Part shown: positions 39,762 to 58,067 of the stretch, in pieces
Position numbering within the stretch: position 1 is the first letter of the stretch
Layout of the letters: each line of letters starts with the position of its first letter
Assembly (NCBI RefSeq): GCF_900964775.1
Contig: NC_041827.1
Coordinates: 18,968,707 to 19,032,706, forward strand
Source of the DNA: Scleropages formosus
Taxonomy: Eukaryota > Chordata > Actinopteri > Osteoglossiformes > Osteoglossidae
DNA length: 64,000 nt
Direction of reading: 5' to 3'
The notes under the pieces: model-generated
The model's database searches: none
What the model was told of the DNA's origin: nothing
What the model saw: only the letters and a program-made list of their open reading frames with translations
Translations under genes and position numbers: made by a program

Positions 39762-40296
39762 ATCCCCACAGATACTCCATTGACCTTGATGCTCATGTTC
39801 TTGTAGGCAGAGACATCATTGTCAGTCTCTCTGGACTCTTCCTTCTCTGTCAAGAAAGAAGAGAATGTTTTGGATCAAGGCTTTATCCATGCTCCTACTG
39901 AGACTGTCCCAAATCTTAACCCAGCCCCCCCAGTCCCAGTGAGTGACACCTTCTTTTGTGTAGTTAAACCATGCTTTTATCTGTCTGGGTTGTTATGAAG
40001 GATGATGCAGTAGAACTTGATCTTTTTCAGAGGATAGGATTATATGAAGGTGAACAGCTTATGGGCATAGATGTCTGCTAAAATTAGAAATCACCCTTAA
40101 AGCAGGAAAGTTGACAATAGAACATTTGCTCTTTGTATAATATTTCTTGTGAACAATTCCTGTACAGATGTCTCGTGCATGGGAAGCTGTGGTTTGTGGA
40201 AGGACAAAGGACCAGCTGATCATGACTGAGAAAGCTCGACGTTACCTGCGTGCGCTGAAACCCAACCCTCCCAATCGTGCTCTCATCCTGTCCTAA
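33242..40296 (+). CDS. MYBL2: MYB proto-oncogene like 2 (B-Myb) transcription factor
   Basis: Fifteen coding exons: 33242-33264, 34450-34546, 34781-34852, 34993-35085, 35634-35854, 36197-36344, 36453-36509, 36616-36834, 37558-37830, 38446-38588, 38700-38799, 38944-39054, 39254-39370, 39807-39938 and 40168-40296, giving 644 residues (human 700). B-Myb joins the MuvB complex to switch on G2/M cell-cycle genes. Exon 1 codes only MSWWPRG plus two bases. Three Myb repeats follow: R1 from [20 protein letters not shown]2 from [21 protein letters not shown]3 from [17 protein letters not shown] to [17 protein letters not shown], each with the spaced tryptophans. R2 and R3 contact the AACNG site. The middle holds many TP/SP CDK sites ([23 protein letters not shown]). 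The C-terminal block with [18 protein letters not shown] and final RALILS matches the family end. All splice phases agree; total 1935 nt. Confidence 0.97.
37967..37986. repeat. poly(T) tract in MYBL2 intron 9
   Basis: About 20 consecutive T bases; the intron contains nothing else notable. Confidence 0.85.
39420..39760. mobile_element. MITE-like nonautonomous DNA transposon remnant in MYBL2 intron 13
   Basis: The left end GGTGGTCCTCGATTTATGAT and the reverse complement of the right end (GAGCCCCAATTTACGATGGG) share a worn terminal inverted repeat. The element is flanked by (TG)n runs at about 39418-39438 and 39720-39757. It has no transposase. The end sequence recalls vertebrate nonautonomous DNA elements, but I cannot name the family securely. 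Confidence 0.5.
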
Positions 40297-40424
40297 ACCC
40301 AGAGTGTATTCCTTGCCCTAACCAGTCCTATAACTTGTCAGTCACCTTTCTGGAAAAGAGTTTAGGTTTTTTCTACCTTTTCTTTTTTGTTTAGTTTTTT
40401 ATTTTTTAAATGTATGTCTTTCAC

Positions 40425-40430
40425 ATTAAA
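40425..40430 (+). terminator. MYBL2 poly(A) signal (ATTAAA)
   Basis: ATTAAA about 130 bases after the stop. No AATAAA lies nearer. Confidence 0.5.
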
Positions 40431-41809
40431 GTAGACTATACCTCTGTCAAGGTATAAATATTCAGTAATGAATGTTAAACATTTTCTAAATGTAGGCATC
40501 AAGGGTTTCTAAGTGTTTGATCCATAGACTATATTGTCAAAATTAGATTCATAAGTACCACTTTATTCCATAAATCAGGATTTTTACACTTTACACCTTA
40601 TATTCATGTAAAATATTGCTTACAGTACAGCTATGCTATACATACCTTGTTTGTCCAATCACTGTACTCACTTACTTTAACAATGATATTTACCGGCAGG
40701 ATTCTTAACATGTCTTAAGTGTAAGGAACTCAAATAGTATTAATGGATTTAATCCAGTTTCATTAGCTCAGGTTTCTGTTTGGTAACTGGTGTTTTTTTT
40801 TTCTGGTTTTGCTTGGTTGTTTATGCAGTTTTTCCTACAAAATTAGGGATTCCCCTCATATCTAAGCTCCCTGGGGAAAATTAGAGGTTGCTGTGTTTTG
40901 TCTTTATCTGCTTGTAGTATTCTTAGAAATTTCACACAATGGCAACAAAACACTGAACACAGGATTGTCTGAAACCAAGCAATGTGTGCATGTTGGAATA
41001 TAATCAACAAATCTCAGGTAACCACAAACTCTGGAATTTCATCAGTGACCTCAGCTACGACGAGGGAAATGGTGCTAGAGAACTCAAAGGTCTTTTTGGG
41101 GTGAGGGTGTCAGTCTTGAAGTTGGTATAGATGCGTCTCATTGACAGCCATACCTGATCAGGCACAAATATTCATATAACAATAGTTTTGGCTTGTTCAA
41201 ATATTTGTATATAGAATGCTAATTTTTGAAGTCTCGTAGGCATAAATTATCTGAACCATTGTAAATGTCAGCACTGTGTGAAGAATTAAATTGTTAATGA
41301 TGTTTTTGGTGTGTTTCTCCGTAATTGTATTGTGCCATTAAGTGCTAGTCAGTTTTCATGTTTCCAGAATATTCCATCCCTTATTTCCTTAGAATGGATG
41401 TTTCCATTTTGTTCTAGTGATAAACTCCATCCATCCTGTGCCTAGCCGTGTTTTTAGAATGAACAGTAGGCTTAGAAATTATCACATTATGCTCGATAGA
41501 TAGAAGCAGTATTAGTCCCAAAGGTAGTTGCAAAAGGCTACAGCAGCAAAAGATGTACAAGTAGTGAGAGGAGCAACTGCAATAACAGGAATAAATAGTG
41601 CAAAACTAGACAATGGACTGCAAATCATTTAAGAAGTAGTACGAACAGCTGACCACCACTGAGCCGACCCTACAGCGCTTGTGGCTGTTGGCAGCCATGA
41701 TCTCACGTGGCTCCTTAAGAACAGCACACCTGTCTTGTTGAAAGGGCTCTTCTGTTTTGTCTGGGTGGTGTGCAGAGGGTGAGGGTCCTTGTCCAACATG
41801 GATGGATAT

Positions 41810-41841
<32 letters not shown>

Positions 41842-42580
41842 TTTAAAAAAATGCATTTATGACAATAGTATGTGAGTGATGGTTAAGGAACTGCTCTTAA
41901 AGCCTTCATTTTCAGATGCAGCCCCAGGACAGATTTGTACCTGTTATCCAAGGAGACTGAATTGCTTCAGAAAATAATTGCTTTATTAACGCATAATTTG
42001 AAGGTGTACAAGCCTTGAATTTTGTTATTTTTGTAGCAACACTAAATAGTGCCTGCAATTGCTCTAAATAAACTGTCCATTGGGAGAATATGAACTGTTC
42101 GTGAAGGCATCCGCCCGCCAATAAAGATACTGTTATAATAATTGACATCAAGGAGAGCCAATCAGAAATAGCCACAAAGCTTTAAGACGCCCGCCCTCCT
42201 CATGTCATAGCCATAAAATGCAAACTAGCAAAGTGTACGTTTATTACAAGAAAATAGCTTTTAACTAAAAGTAAATTAATTAAACCATGTAATATGTATT
42301 TAGTTTTAATCTAAGTATTTTGCATTTTTTTTTATTTTTATCGAATTTCAAATGAATCGTTCTTCAACTGGCGTTGGGAATTTACCAGTTTTTAGGGGGG
42401 GATTAACAATAATACACTAACTGCTTAAACTATTTTCAAACAATTTAACTTAAATATATTTACTATGAGTTTAATAAACTATATATGTAGCTATATTGAA
42501 TGGGATTAAACGTTTTTTTTTTTTTTTTTAATTAAAAAATGTCTTTTTCCTATTCGCGTCTAAAGTGGGACGAGCCGTGT
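40431..42580. other. spacer between MYBL2 and RPN2
   Basis: AT-rich, with no gene recognised. About 41490-41640 (GATAGATAGAAGCAGTATTAG...) looks repeat-derived. Bases 41813-41843 are a (TA)n run. About 41640-41800 contains worn sequence that may be LINE-derived on the minus strand, but no motif is secure. Confidence 0.4.
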
Positions 42581-42583
42581 GAC

Positions 42584-42591
42584 CCGGAAGT
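42584..42591 (+). promoter_or_regulatory. ETS/GABP site in the RPN2 promoter
   Basis: CCGGAAGT, a consensus ETS site, lies 36 bases before the start codon in a TATA-less promoter, as in many housekeeping genes. Confidence 0.5.
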
Positions 42592-42626
42592 ACACCGAAC
42601 GCTTCGCTGTCGGTCCGATAGATGAC

Positions 42627-51447
<8,821 letters not shown>

Positions 51448-52600
51448 CCACCGAAAATATAATGGAAGGATGGATGAAAGCATTTTTTTTTGTTAGTTTT
51501 GAACAATGGGGATAGGGCTTTCTGGCAGTTTCTGTGGCATGTGAAGTGTTTGGAATGCATTTCTAAGTCAGACCTTTATTCAGAACGATCAGTGACTTAA
51601 ATTGCTGAGGTTTCATTTCACTTTATGATAGGTGTCCAAATACAGTAACGGGTCATGTCATGAGGCATTCAGTTCCAAATGTCTTATGCATTAGCTTTGG
51701 TTGAGGAGGGGGGGAGACTGATAGACTTTTGATCTGTTAAGATCACTTATGACGTGCTTTTTTTTTTTTTTTTTTTTCCCCCCCTTGTATAAATGTAAAC
51801 TTTACAGTGGGCAGCTTTTTTGTATTAAGATAAAAGATTAGGGAAGCTGTAATTTTTCTACTTATTTTTACATTCCTGTTGCGTAAATTGCTGGTGCCCA
51901 CTCTGCATGCTGCAACAGAACTGCAATGCCCATGCAATTTCATCACACGCCAATAATGGGCTCATATTTGAAGACGTGTCTGTATCGTGCCCTTCAGCCC
52001 CCCAACCAAAAAAGAGCCCAGCTCAAGATCGTAAACGTAATATGAATGAGAGGGTTTTTTTGTGATTGAAGAAAATAAAGAAATTGGGATGGTTATGTCT
52101 TTAGTGGTTCTCTTTGAAATTATGTTTAGCTGGTTTGCGTGTCTGATAGAATTCAAACACTGTATAATACAGATGCCACAGGTAATTTGTGTGCAAAATA
52201 ATTGTGGTCCTGTCCACTACTCGTATTATGTGGCAACCTGTTCTTCTGTTTCAGCACACTTCAGTTTGTGTAAAATTTTGTTTTTGACAAATGTTTAGTT
52301 GAACATGACTAAGTAACCTTTCAACGCAATCATTCGTGGGACCTATGAAAAACAACGAATAGCCAAAACAACATTAGGATGGTTGCATTGCTTTATTTTT
52401 AGTACAACATTTATGTTAACGTATATAACAAACTAAACCTGTTTTAAGCTCTTGTTGGCATGGCTGTTTTTAGCTGCTGCTCTGCATTTCTTCACATGTA
52501 ACGTTGCACTAATATTTAGTTTGAATGAGAACCAAGCAGGCGAATGAGTTATAAAAAAAAAAAAAAAAAAAAAAATCCTCCCGTCTTTCCAGGGCACTAC
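51448..52600. other. RPN2 3' UTR and the gap to GHRH
   Basis: AATAAA at 52074-52079 (plus) is the likely RPN2 poly(A) signal, giving a 3' UTR of about 650 bases. AATAAA on the minus strand at 52397-52392 is the likely GHRH signal, about 200 bases beyond its stop. A poly(A) tract lies at 52552-52575. The two genes converge here. Confidence 0.6.
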
Positions 52601-55600
52601 TCAGTGATTTTGTTCCTCTGTCTTCCGAGAGAACCACCTGCTCTCACGGCTCCTCCTGCAGATTCTGTCACTGCAGGGGGTCCTGAGGAAAAAGGACAAA
52701 ACTTTGATTATTGTTCTTCTGGGTGTGCCTCAAGGCCCCTCATTGGACCCTTTTAAATTCTTGTTGAGCTGCTTCCCTGTGAAAGCCTTCACTTACCTGG
52801 GTCTGTTGACATCCAGCTGCCACCGTTTGATTTTCTGTTCTCTGAGGATGGTGGTGAGATCCTGTTTGAACATGTCCTCGAATATGTCTGACTGACGTTT
52901 TGCATAATGTCGCGCATCGCCCACCCTTAGGACGTACATGCAAACAAAGCAGGTGTTTTATCAAACATGAACCGACAGGTTGACTGGAAAAATTCAGAGG
53001 AGCAAATGTTTATTCAGGAGTCTGTCTTAAGGTTAAAAATGTTCTTAAGGATAATAAGGAGAGAGGATTTACCTGAACTTTGTGAAAGTGTCAGGTGGCT
53101 GGTTGAATCTTTGCATTTCAGAACGGATGTGTTACATCTGCTCACCCTAGTCGTTTTCCCATGATGGTCTGAAGGAACTTCCTTGCTGAAATCTGTCCCA
53201 GAACCTTCCTGTAGCTGTTGGTGAAGATGGCGTCAGCATGGCGACCAAACCTGGAAGAAGAAGCAGTGGAAGATGGTTATTCATTTCTGCATAACACTGG
53301 GCTTTGAACTCAGAAACTGGTCACCAGACATACAGAAGCCACAATGGCAACAGGAACTCTTTTTACACCTCTGCTGAATTCTCCAAATGTTGAGTGAGGA
53401 TTTTGTTTGGCCGATATTACACATTAATAGTATTAGCAATTTAATCACAGATACCTGCAAAAAAATCATTTGTGGGGGACAAGGTTTTCTGCATTAGTGA
53501 TTTTGGGAAGAGACTTTGGCAGAGCACTGACCGCTGTTTGGTCTGTCCTCTGGGGGGGGCACTGCTTTCAGTGCCGGGGGCCTGGCTGGGGTCCCTCGTG
53601 GAGGAGCTGATGAGAATGGGTGACTCCGAGGCCCGTTGGCCGAATCTTCAACATGACAGAAGATACACAAAGACTGCAATGATGCGTCTCTATTGAAATA
53701 AAATACTTTGGAGAAAGTGGTCAGTAAAACATGCATCTGATTTGACATGTGTTCATAGACACAAACCATGGTGTAATGAATGTATTTTAAAAAAATTTCT
53801 CAATAAGCGTGTTAAGATCTATTCGTATTGGCATACAATTAAAAAAAAAAAAAAAATATTTCTAACCCAATACTTTGTGGAACTAGATTGATTTTTGTAT
53901 GTTGATCACATGACAATTACCTCACTAGTGCAGTTATCTGGATCTATTAACATGTTATTCCTATTAAACAGGTGCACAGTGTGGGGTCCATATTTACTTT
54001 AACACACTTAGCAGACAAAGCGACTTCCAACGAACTCTATGTAATGCAAATCAGCCCACACACCTTATTCACCACGGTGACATACACTGCTAGATACAGT
54101 ACTTACACTGGGTCACTCATCCATACATCAGTAGAACAGACTCTCTCTGTCACTCATACACTGTGGGTGAACCTGAACAGCATGTCTTTGGAGTGTGGGA
54201 GGAAACCAGAGCACCCGGAGGAAACCTACACAGAGAACCTGCAAACTCCACACAGGCTGAGCACGGACCAAACCCACATCCTCTCAACACCACCCAGGTG
54301 CTGTGAGACAGGTTGCCACCATGCCGCCATACGTACGGACACCTGTTTTCACCAGAAGCACTTTTGCAATTGCACACATTAAATTTCCTTTATACAGAAG
54401 GCAGACCTAGTAGCTCTCGCCTTGACCTTAGAGGCTCACGCACACGGACGCGCGCAGCAGCTCTTGACGAACGGACAGGGATGCGTTCTCCGCACGGACC
54501 GCCGTCTGCGCACCCTTCCTGTGGAATAATGGAAGGACTGAGCACGAAACACGCAGCCCGTGTGAAATTAGTTTCCATTCAAGCAGCGGACTGAGAGCAG
54601 GGGGATGAGAGCGCGCGCTCTGCCCCTGTGCCTGGCGAAGAAGAACGAGAGACACCAAGAGGTCCCGCATAATTGCTGGAACAAAGAGAGGCAATAAGGT
54701 CAAGCTTCACACGCTGTGGGACGCCAAAAGGCGCCGGCGATTGCAGCTCTCAGAGATGTTCTTACTGACCTCCTGTTATTCCACAGAGGCCCCAAAAACG
54801 CTAATCATCTCTCTCTCCCCCCATAATTTAGGATGTTTAGATGTATTGAGGGTCCTGACCGAATTCCCGGTACAAAAGTAAAAATTCACGGTTTCAGATA
54901 CAAATGTCAGACATGTGGAAGCACTCAGCAGGTGGGAATAATTCAGCTATTTATTCATTTACAACTTATTTGTTCATTCATAAATGAATCATCTCTGCTG
55001 AATTCAACTGTTCCAGACAATCAGAAAAACTTAACCAGATCATTATTTAAATGGAATCAAATTATATAGCAAAACTACATATCAGCATATTTTCATTGCC
55101 AAACAGAGCAAATTTTCTTTTTTTTTTTTTTAATTATTAATTATTACAAGTGGAAGTGTGTATACTTTGATCTATGGGTTTCTTTAATCCAACAGAAGTG
55201 GAACCAAAACTGTATTTGAACAAGAATCTGAACATGAGCAAATTTACACACACTTTAATTCTTGATTGAGCACTGCAGCCTCAGAGAACATCACTTTGCA
55301 GCTTTTTTTCCCCACATTTATTCATTTGGCTGACACTTTTCTCCAAAGCAACTTACAATTATTTGTCCATTTATATAAGTGGGTAATTTTTACTGCAGCA
55401 ATGGAGGGTAAGGACCTTGTTCAAGGGTACTACAGCCAGAGGTGAGAATCAAACCTACAACTTCTGGATCCAAAGGTCACACCACTAACCACTACACTAC
55501 CAGGTGTGATGAACAAGACTTTCCTCACTACTCCTGGAACTGTAACTCACTCACACACACACACAAGCCGCTTGTCCCAAGCAGGGTCACAGCAAACCAG

Positions 55601-55931
55601 AGCCTAACCTGGCAACACAGGGCATAGAGGGGGACACGACACACCCAGGATGGGACACCAGTCTGTCACAAGGCAGCCCAAGTGGGACTCGAACCCCAGA
55701 CCCACTAGAGAGCATGACCCAACCAAACCTGCTGCACCGCTGCACCCCCCATAACAGTGGTAATATTTTTCGACTAATCTAACACTGATGAACAAGGCTG
55801 CTAATACTGCTTCAGTGACTTGCTCCGGTGCTCTGAGTGATGTGCAGGACCTACCGGACCCCGGGGTACAATGACGAGCAGGAAACAGACATCACCAGGC
55901 AGCACAGCAACAGCGGGGCAGCTTTATCCAT
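52601..55931 (-). CDS. GHRH: growth hormone-releasing hormone precursor
   Basis: Five coding exons on the minus strand: 55931-55855, 53645-53532, 53250-53146, 52925-52797 and 52682-52601, giving 168 residues (507 nt, all phases agreeing). GHRH is the hypothalamic peptide that releases growth hormone through a class B GPCR. Exon 1 gives a signal peptide, [20 protein letters not shown], then LYPGVRFGQR. The third coding exon holds the hormone, starting [20 protein letters not shown] and continuing KFLQTIM before the amidation and cleavage signal GKR. It differs from human GHRH(1-27) at only a few positions, with His1 in place of Tyr1, as in other fish. Hormone release needs cut after RFGR. The C-terminal region holds [20 protein letters not shown], like other fish precursors, and ends in a basic [12 protein letters not shown] stretch. 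The neighbour RPN2 is also GHRH's neighbour in human. Confidence 0.93.
53160..53240 (-). other. mature GHRH(1-27) coding segment
   Basis: 27 codons from His1 to Met27, bounded by RFGR before and GKR after; the glycine would be used to amidate Met27. A longer form without this cut is also possible. Confidence 0.8.
53995..54330 (-). mobile_element. SINE family B copy, reversed, in GHRH intron 1
   Basis: Begins with the reversed tail (AAGCGACTTCCAACGAACTC), then CACTCATCCATACATCAGT, GGAGTGTGGGAGGAAACCAG, CTGCAAACTCCACACAGGC and the reversed B box region GGACCAAACCCACATCC. Confidence 0.85.
55310..55505 (-). mobile_element. SINE family C copy in GHRH intron 1
   Basis: Reversed tail (CACTTTTCTCCAAAGCAACT), CCATTTATATAAGTGGGTAA, GGACCTTGTTCAAGGG, the head region GAGAATCAAACCTACAAC and the end CTAACCACTACACTACCA. 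Confidence 0.75.
55548..55755 (-). mobile_element. SINE family A copy, reversed, with (CA)n
   Basis: (CA)n, then AAGCCGCTTGTCCCAAGCAG, CTGGCAACACAGGGCATAG, the reversed B box GGGACTCGAACCCC and the head ending CTGCACCCCCC. Confidence 0.85.
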
Positions 55932-56618
55932 CACTGCGGACAGTTCTGGAATCCAGCAACAGCAACAAGTGCTCCGGGTTATTACTGTATATCAAAAAAC
56001 GCTGAGCTCACTGGTTTTTTACAACTCATTTCGAGCACACTGCGGTGAACCTGCTTCCATACACTGCAACATGGCACAATGTATTATTTTACCATACTGG
56101 GCAACGTCGTGTTCTCCAGCGTAATATTTCACGATGGACCAACAATTTATCAGCTAACGAATATTCTCAACGGAGTAAAATCCTGGGGGGGCACATTAGG
56201 TTTGGTTGAACACTGGGAGGGGGGCATGTTCCCCCATCCCTCTATTATTACACCTAGGAAATACAGATATTTTAACATGAAAGCCCCAAAAGTAATAACC
56301 AATTAACCATCACTCTCATTTTTCATTCCTACATTCCCAAACTGCCCAAAATTAGCCTTATTCCTAAAATGTTCAAAATGGTCATGGCCATGATTTGTGC
56401 AAAATATTTCCGCTGTGCTCAACATCATAGGCAAATGAAAAGAGGCACCTAGTAATACATGCTGAGATTGCAGCGCACCACTGACAGGTGTATTTCCAGC
56501 CCTCACCGTGAAAGCTCTACTTTGTCACGATGCACAGTGACGGCAAACCCGGTATGTTAGAGGATCACTTGAATATGTTAAATAAACCCACCGTAACCAG
56601 ATGCTCTGCGGGACCTAC

Positions 56619-56830
56619 CTTGACTTGCGTGTATGTGTGTCGGGCCGTTCCGGATCGGGGTGCTCGGGTGTCAGGAGTGGTCACTCTTGTCCACTGCAGC
56701 CCAGGTTGCTTAGTCTCATTCTCACACACTCTTGCTGCGTGCTGATGGGCACGGCACTTGTCCCTGCGCTCCAGGCAGCGTCCAGTTCACTCGTTCCTGG
56801 ATCTCCACCCCCCACCTCTTAAACCATCTA
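56619..56830 (-). promoter_or_regulatory. candidate GHRH 5' noncoding exon and promoter
   Basis: On the minus strand a strong donor (CAAGTCAAG then GTAGGT) ends at 56619. The coding exon has its own acceptor at 55945 (GCTGGATTCCAG), so a 5' noncoding exon is expected. Upstream, at about 56845, lies TGATGTCA, a CRE/AP-1-like site, with a weak TTTAAG box near 56818. The extent is inferred. Confidence 0.4.
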
Positions 56831-56834
56831 ATTA

Positions 56835-56950
56835 TGGGGGTTCAGTGACATCACACCTGCGCTGAGGAGCTGACCCACACTCACAGCAAGGGGTGTATAT
56901 CCCTTTTCACAAATGTCATTATCCCCAGTGTCCCCTCCCTGCCTCCCTGC

Positions 56951-56984
<34 letters not shown>

Positions 56985-58067
56985 GTTTAATTATGGGCAG
57001 TTGTCTAATGGTCATTGCTGGGTTTGGATCCCACTTTCTGCTATAGTACCCTTGATCACAGTACTTAGCCTGAACTGATACAGTAAAAATTACCCTGCTG
57101 TATGAAAACCAAATAACTGTAGATTAATTGAGCTGATAATTAATAAAGCTCCTGATTGCATTCATTAAGCTGTTTCTGAGAAATAAGATAAATAATGTGT
57201 TGGTCTGTCTATTCATAGTACTCATGTACACATTTGGCTTCATTCATGCCATGGTCTTTGCTCACTCCAAGCCAAGGTCTTTAATTATCCTGCTTGAAAA
57301 AATTCAGTGAAAAATAATGGCTTTAAGTTTAACTACAGTGTTTTCCTGTGTTCCCACCACAGCAAAAGTGGTTGACTTCGCATGATCCAGTACTTTACCG
57401 TGACCAGGGAAGGTAAGGGAATACATACCTTAACTCACTTTCATTAACCCCTTTGTTCTTGCCAGGGTCGCGGTAGACCGGAGCCGATATCTCGGAATAA
57501 CGGAATAAAGATACTATATTAATTATTATTTTATGCATATCTCAAAGTAATTTTTTAAATCCGTATATTAACACAAATGTTTCTTAAACCTTCGCAAGGT
57601 TATTTTGAAAAGCATGTAAAAAAATATTTTGAAAAATATGTAAAAAAATACATCGCGAACACAGCATGGATCGATGCACCTAAAATGCGATACGTGGAGA
57701 AACGGAACCCCGCGTTTATACGGACGTGTTTCCCAGTCGGACGATAATCTGTGTGTGACGAGGGGGATGCAAACAGACGGACTGTCTGTGAAAGTCGTGC
57801 GAACGCGCCGGTGAAGCTCTAGAAACTAATGACGGCAGCTAAATCAGAGCGGTGTAAAAAAGAAACTAGCAAAAAAAAGCATATAAATTAAACAATTTCT
57901 CGTCACGAATTTCACTTTAAAGATTACAGCGCGCGTCGGCTCGAAAATATAACTCATTCCTCATGACATCACTGATGATCCGAGCAATTAAGCAGTTCAG
58001 ATTATTTATTTAGGTGTAATTTATTAATTTTACAATTTTTATTTTAAATAGACTTTACAGCTAAGCA
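56835..58067. other. spacer between GHRH and CDK5RAP1
   Basis: Contains (TATC)n at 56953-56985, a plus-strand SINE family C remnant at about 57000-57130 (GATCACAGTACTTAGCCTGA) and otherwise AT-rich sequence. No gene was recognised. CDK5RAP1 and GHRH point away from each other across this gap. Confidence 0.5.

Noticed and set aside
54428-54703. Minus-strand frame starting [20 protein letters not shown] as the GHRH signal-peptide exon
   Set aside because: It has a good acceptor but no donor in the needed phase. The exon at 55855-55931 gives a better signal peptide, the LYP...RFGQR match and correct phase.
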